DNA of 5,612 bases from Cytophagaceae bacterium (GTDB lineage: Bacteria > Bacteroidota > Bacteroidia > Cytophagales > Spirosomataceae): NCBI GenBank assembly GCA_947471105.1, contig CANIYB010000167.1, positions 1-5,612 on the forward strand. Direction: 5' to 3'. The translations under genes and the position numbers were made by a program. This document shows positions 5,320-5,612 of this stretch, piece by piece. Within the stretch, counting starts at the first letter, position 1. Every line of letters begins with the position of its first letter. Below the pieces are notes generated by a model that did no database searches, had not been told where the DNA came from, and worked only from the letters and a program-made list of their open reading frames with translations.

Positions 5320-5612
5320 ATGGAATCAAATAACAACACGTCTAAGATTGCACTCATCATCCTTGCTGTACTCACTGCAGTATTTGGAGTCTTGTATTTC
5401 AGGTCGAACCAACTGACCAAAGAGCAAGCAACTAGTATCGAAGAAAAAGCAACTGAATTAGCTAATACACGAGTTAAATTAGATTCTATTTCGACTCAGT
5501 TAGATAGTAAAATAGCTGAAATTAAAGCATTGGGCGGCCAAGTGGCAGACCTAGAAGCTTTGAAATTACAATTAGAGCAAGATAAGTCTTCGCTAAAAAA
5601 AGCAAATCATGC
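5320..5612 (+). CDS. Membrane-anchored coiled-coil protein, 3' end outside the window (partial)
   Basis: The first 97 codons are present, starting from the ATG at 5320 after an A-rich leader without Shine-Dalgarno. Residues 1-9 are polar, with Lys9 just before one hydrophobic helix at about 10-27. The helix is followed by FRSNQLTKEQ, and the rest is a charged, Leu/Ile/Ala-rich helix. Hydrophobic residues fall every seven positions in two registers (Leu47, 54, 61, Ile68, Val75; and Leu71, 78, 85, 92), the signature of a coiled coil. No lipobox is present and the helix lacks a clear signal-peptidase site, so an inner-membrane anchor is more likely than secretion. The missing C-terminus could hold a functional domain, for example an OmpA-like or peptidase domain, but nothing visible decides this. 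I do not assign a family. It is transcribed divergently from nadB. Confidence 0.75.
   Translation, partial: MESNNNTSKIALIILAVLTAVFGVLYFRSNQLTKEQATSIEEKATELANTRVKLDSISTQLDSKIAEIKALGGQVADLEALKLQLEQDKSSLKKANH

Noticed and set aside
1..5612. Mobile element, CRISPR array, toxin-antitoxin pair or defence island
   Set aside because: No transposase, integrase, repeat-spacer pattern, tRNA or att-like duplication was seen. The gene content and composition are consistent with ordinary chromosome.

Overview
The window looks like ordinary chromosome from a member of the Bacteroidota, probably of the Cytophagales type (inferred). It is AT-rich. None of the starts I trust has a recognisable Shine-Dalgarno sequence; they follow A/T-rich leaders. 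Several upstream regions carry variants of the Bacteroidota promoter -7 element TAnnTTTG. The CRP/FNR-like regulator and the YfiT-type protein also resemble forms common in that phylum.

Layout. The left edge holds the last 13 codons of an unidentified gene (1-42, +), followed 5 nt later by a YfiT/DinB-family putative bacillithiol S-transferase (48-566, +) and a weak intrinsic terminator. Facing it is a tightly packed minus-strand group: a gamma-carbonic-anhydrase-like protein (start best placed at 1699), a SixA-type histidine phosphatase overlapping it by ATGA, and a 42-residue single-span membrane protein beginning 4 nt after the phosphatase stop. Divergent from these is a class I SAM-dependent methyltransferase (1734-2294, +), followed by uridine kinase udk (2356-2979, +). 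The udk stop overlaps the stop of a convergent CRP/FNR-family regulator (2976-3569, -). Upstream of the regulator on the same strand is nadB, L-aspartate oxidase (3627-5204, -). A 115-bp divergent intergenic region then precedes a membrane-anchored coiled-coil protein cut by the right edge (5320-5612, +).

How the genes work together. There is no single pathway here. udk (pyrimidine salvage) and nadB (first step of de novo NAD synthesis) are housekeeping genes. The YfiT-like protein suggests low-molecular-weight thiol detoxification. The phosphatase, gamma-CA and small membrane protein are probably co-transcribed, but their shared role is not evident. The regulator may be expressed partly by read-through from nadB and partly from its own promoter in the 57-nt gap, where a 12-bp palindrome overlaps the proposed -33 element.

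I see no mobile element, CRISPR array, tRNA or rRNA, and no convincing novel defence or biosynthetic system. The points most worth following are the small membrane ORF, the putative regulator operator, and the symmetrical AATTTGCG boxes at the nadB divergent promoter region.
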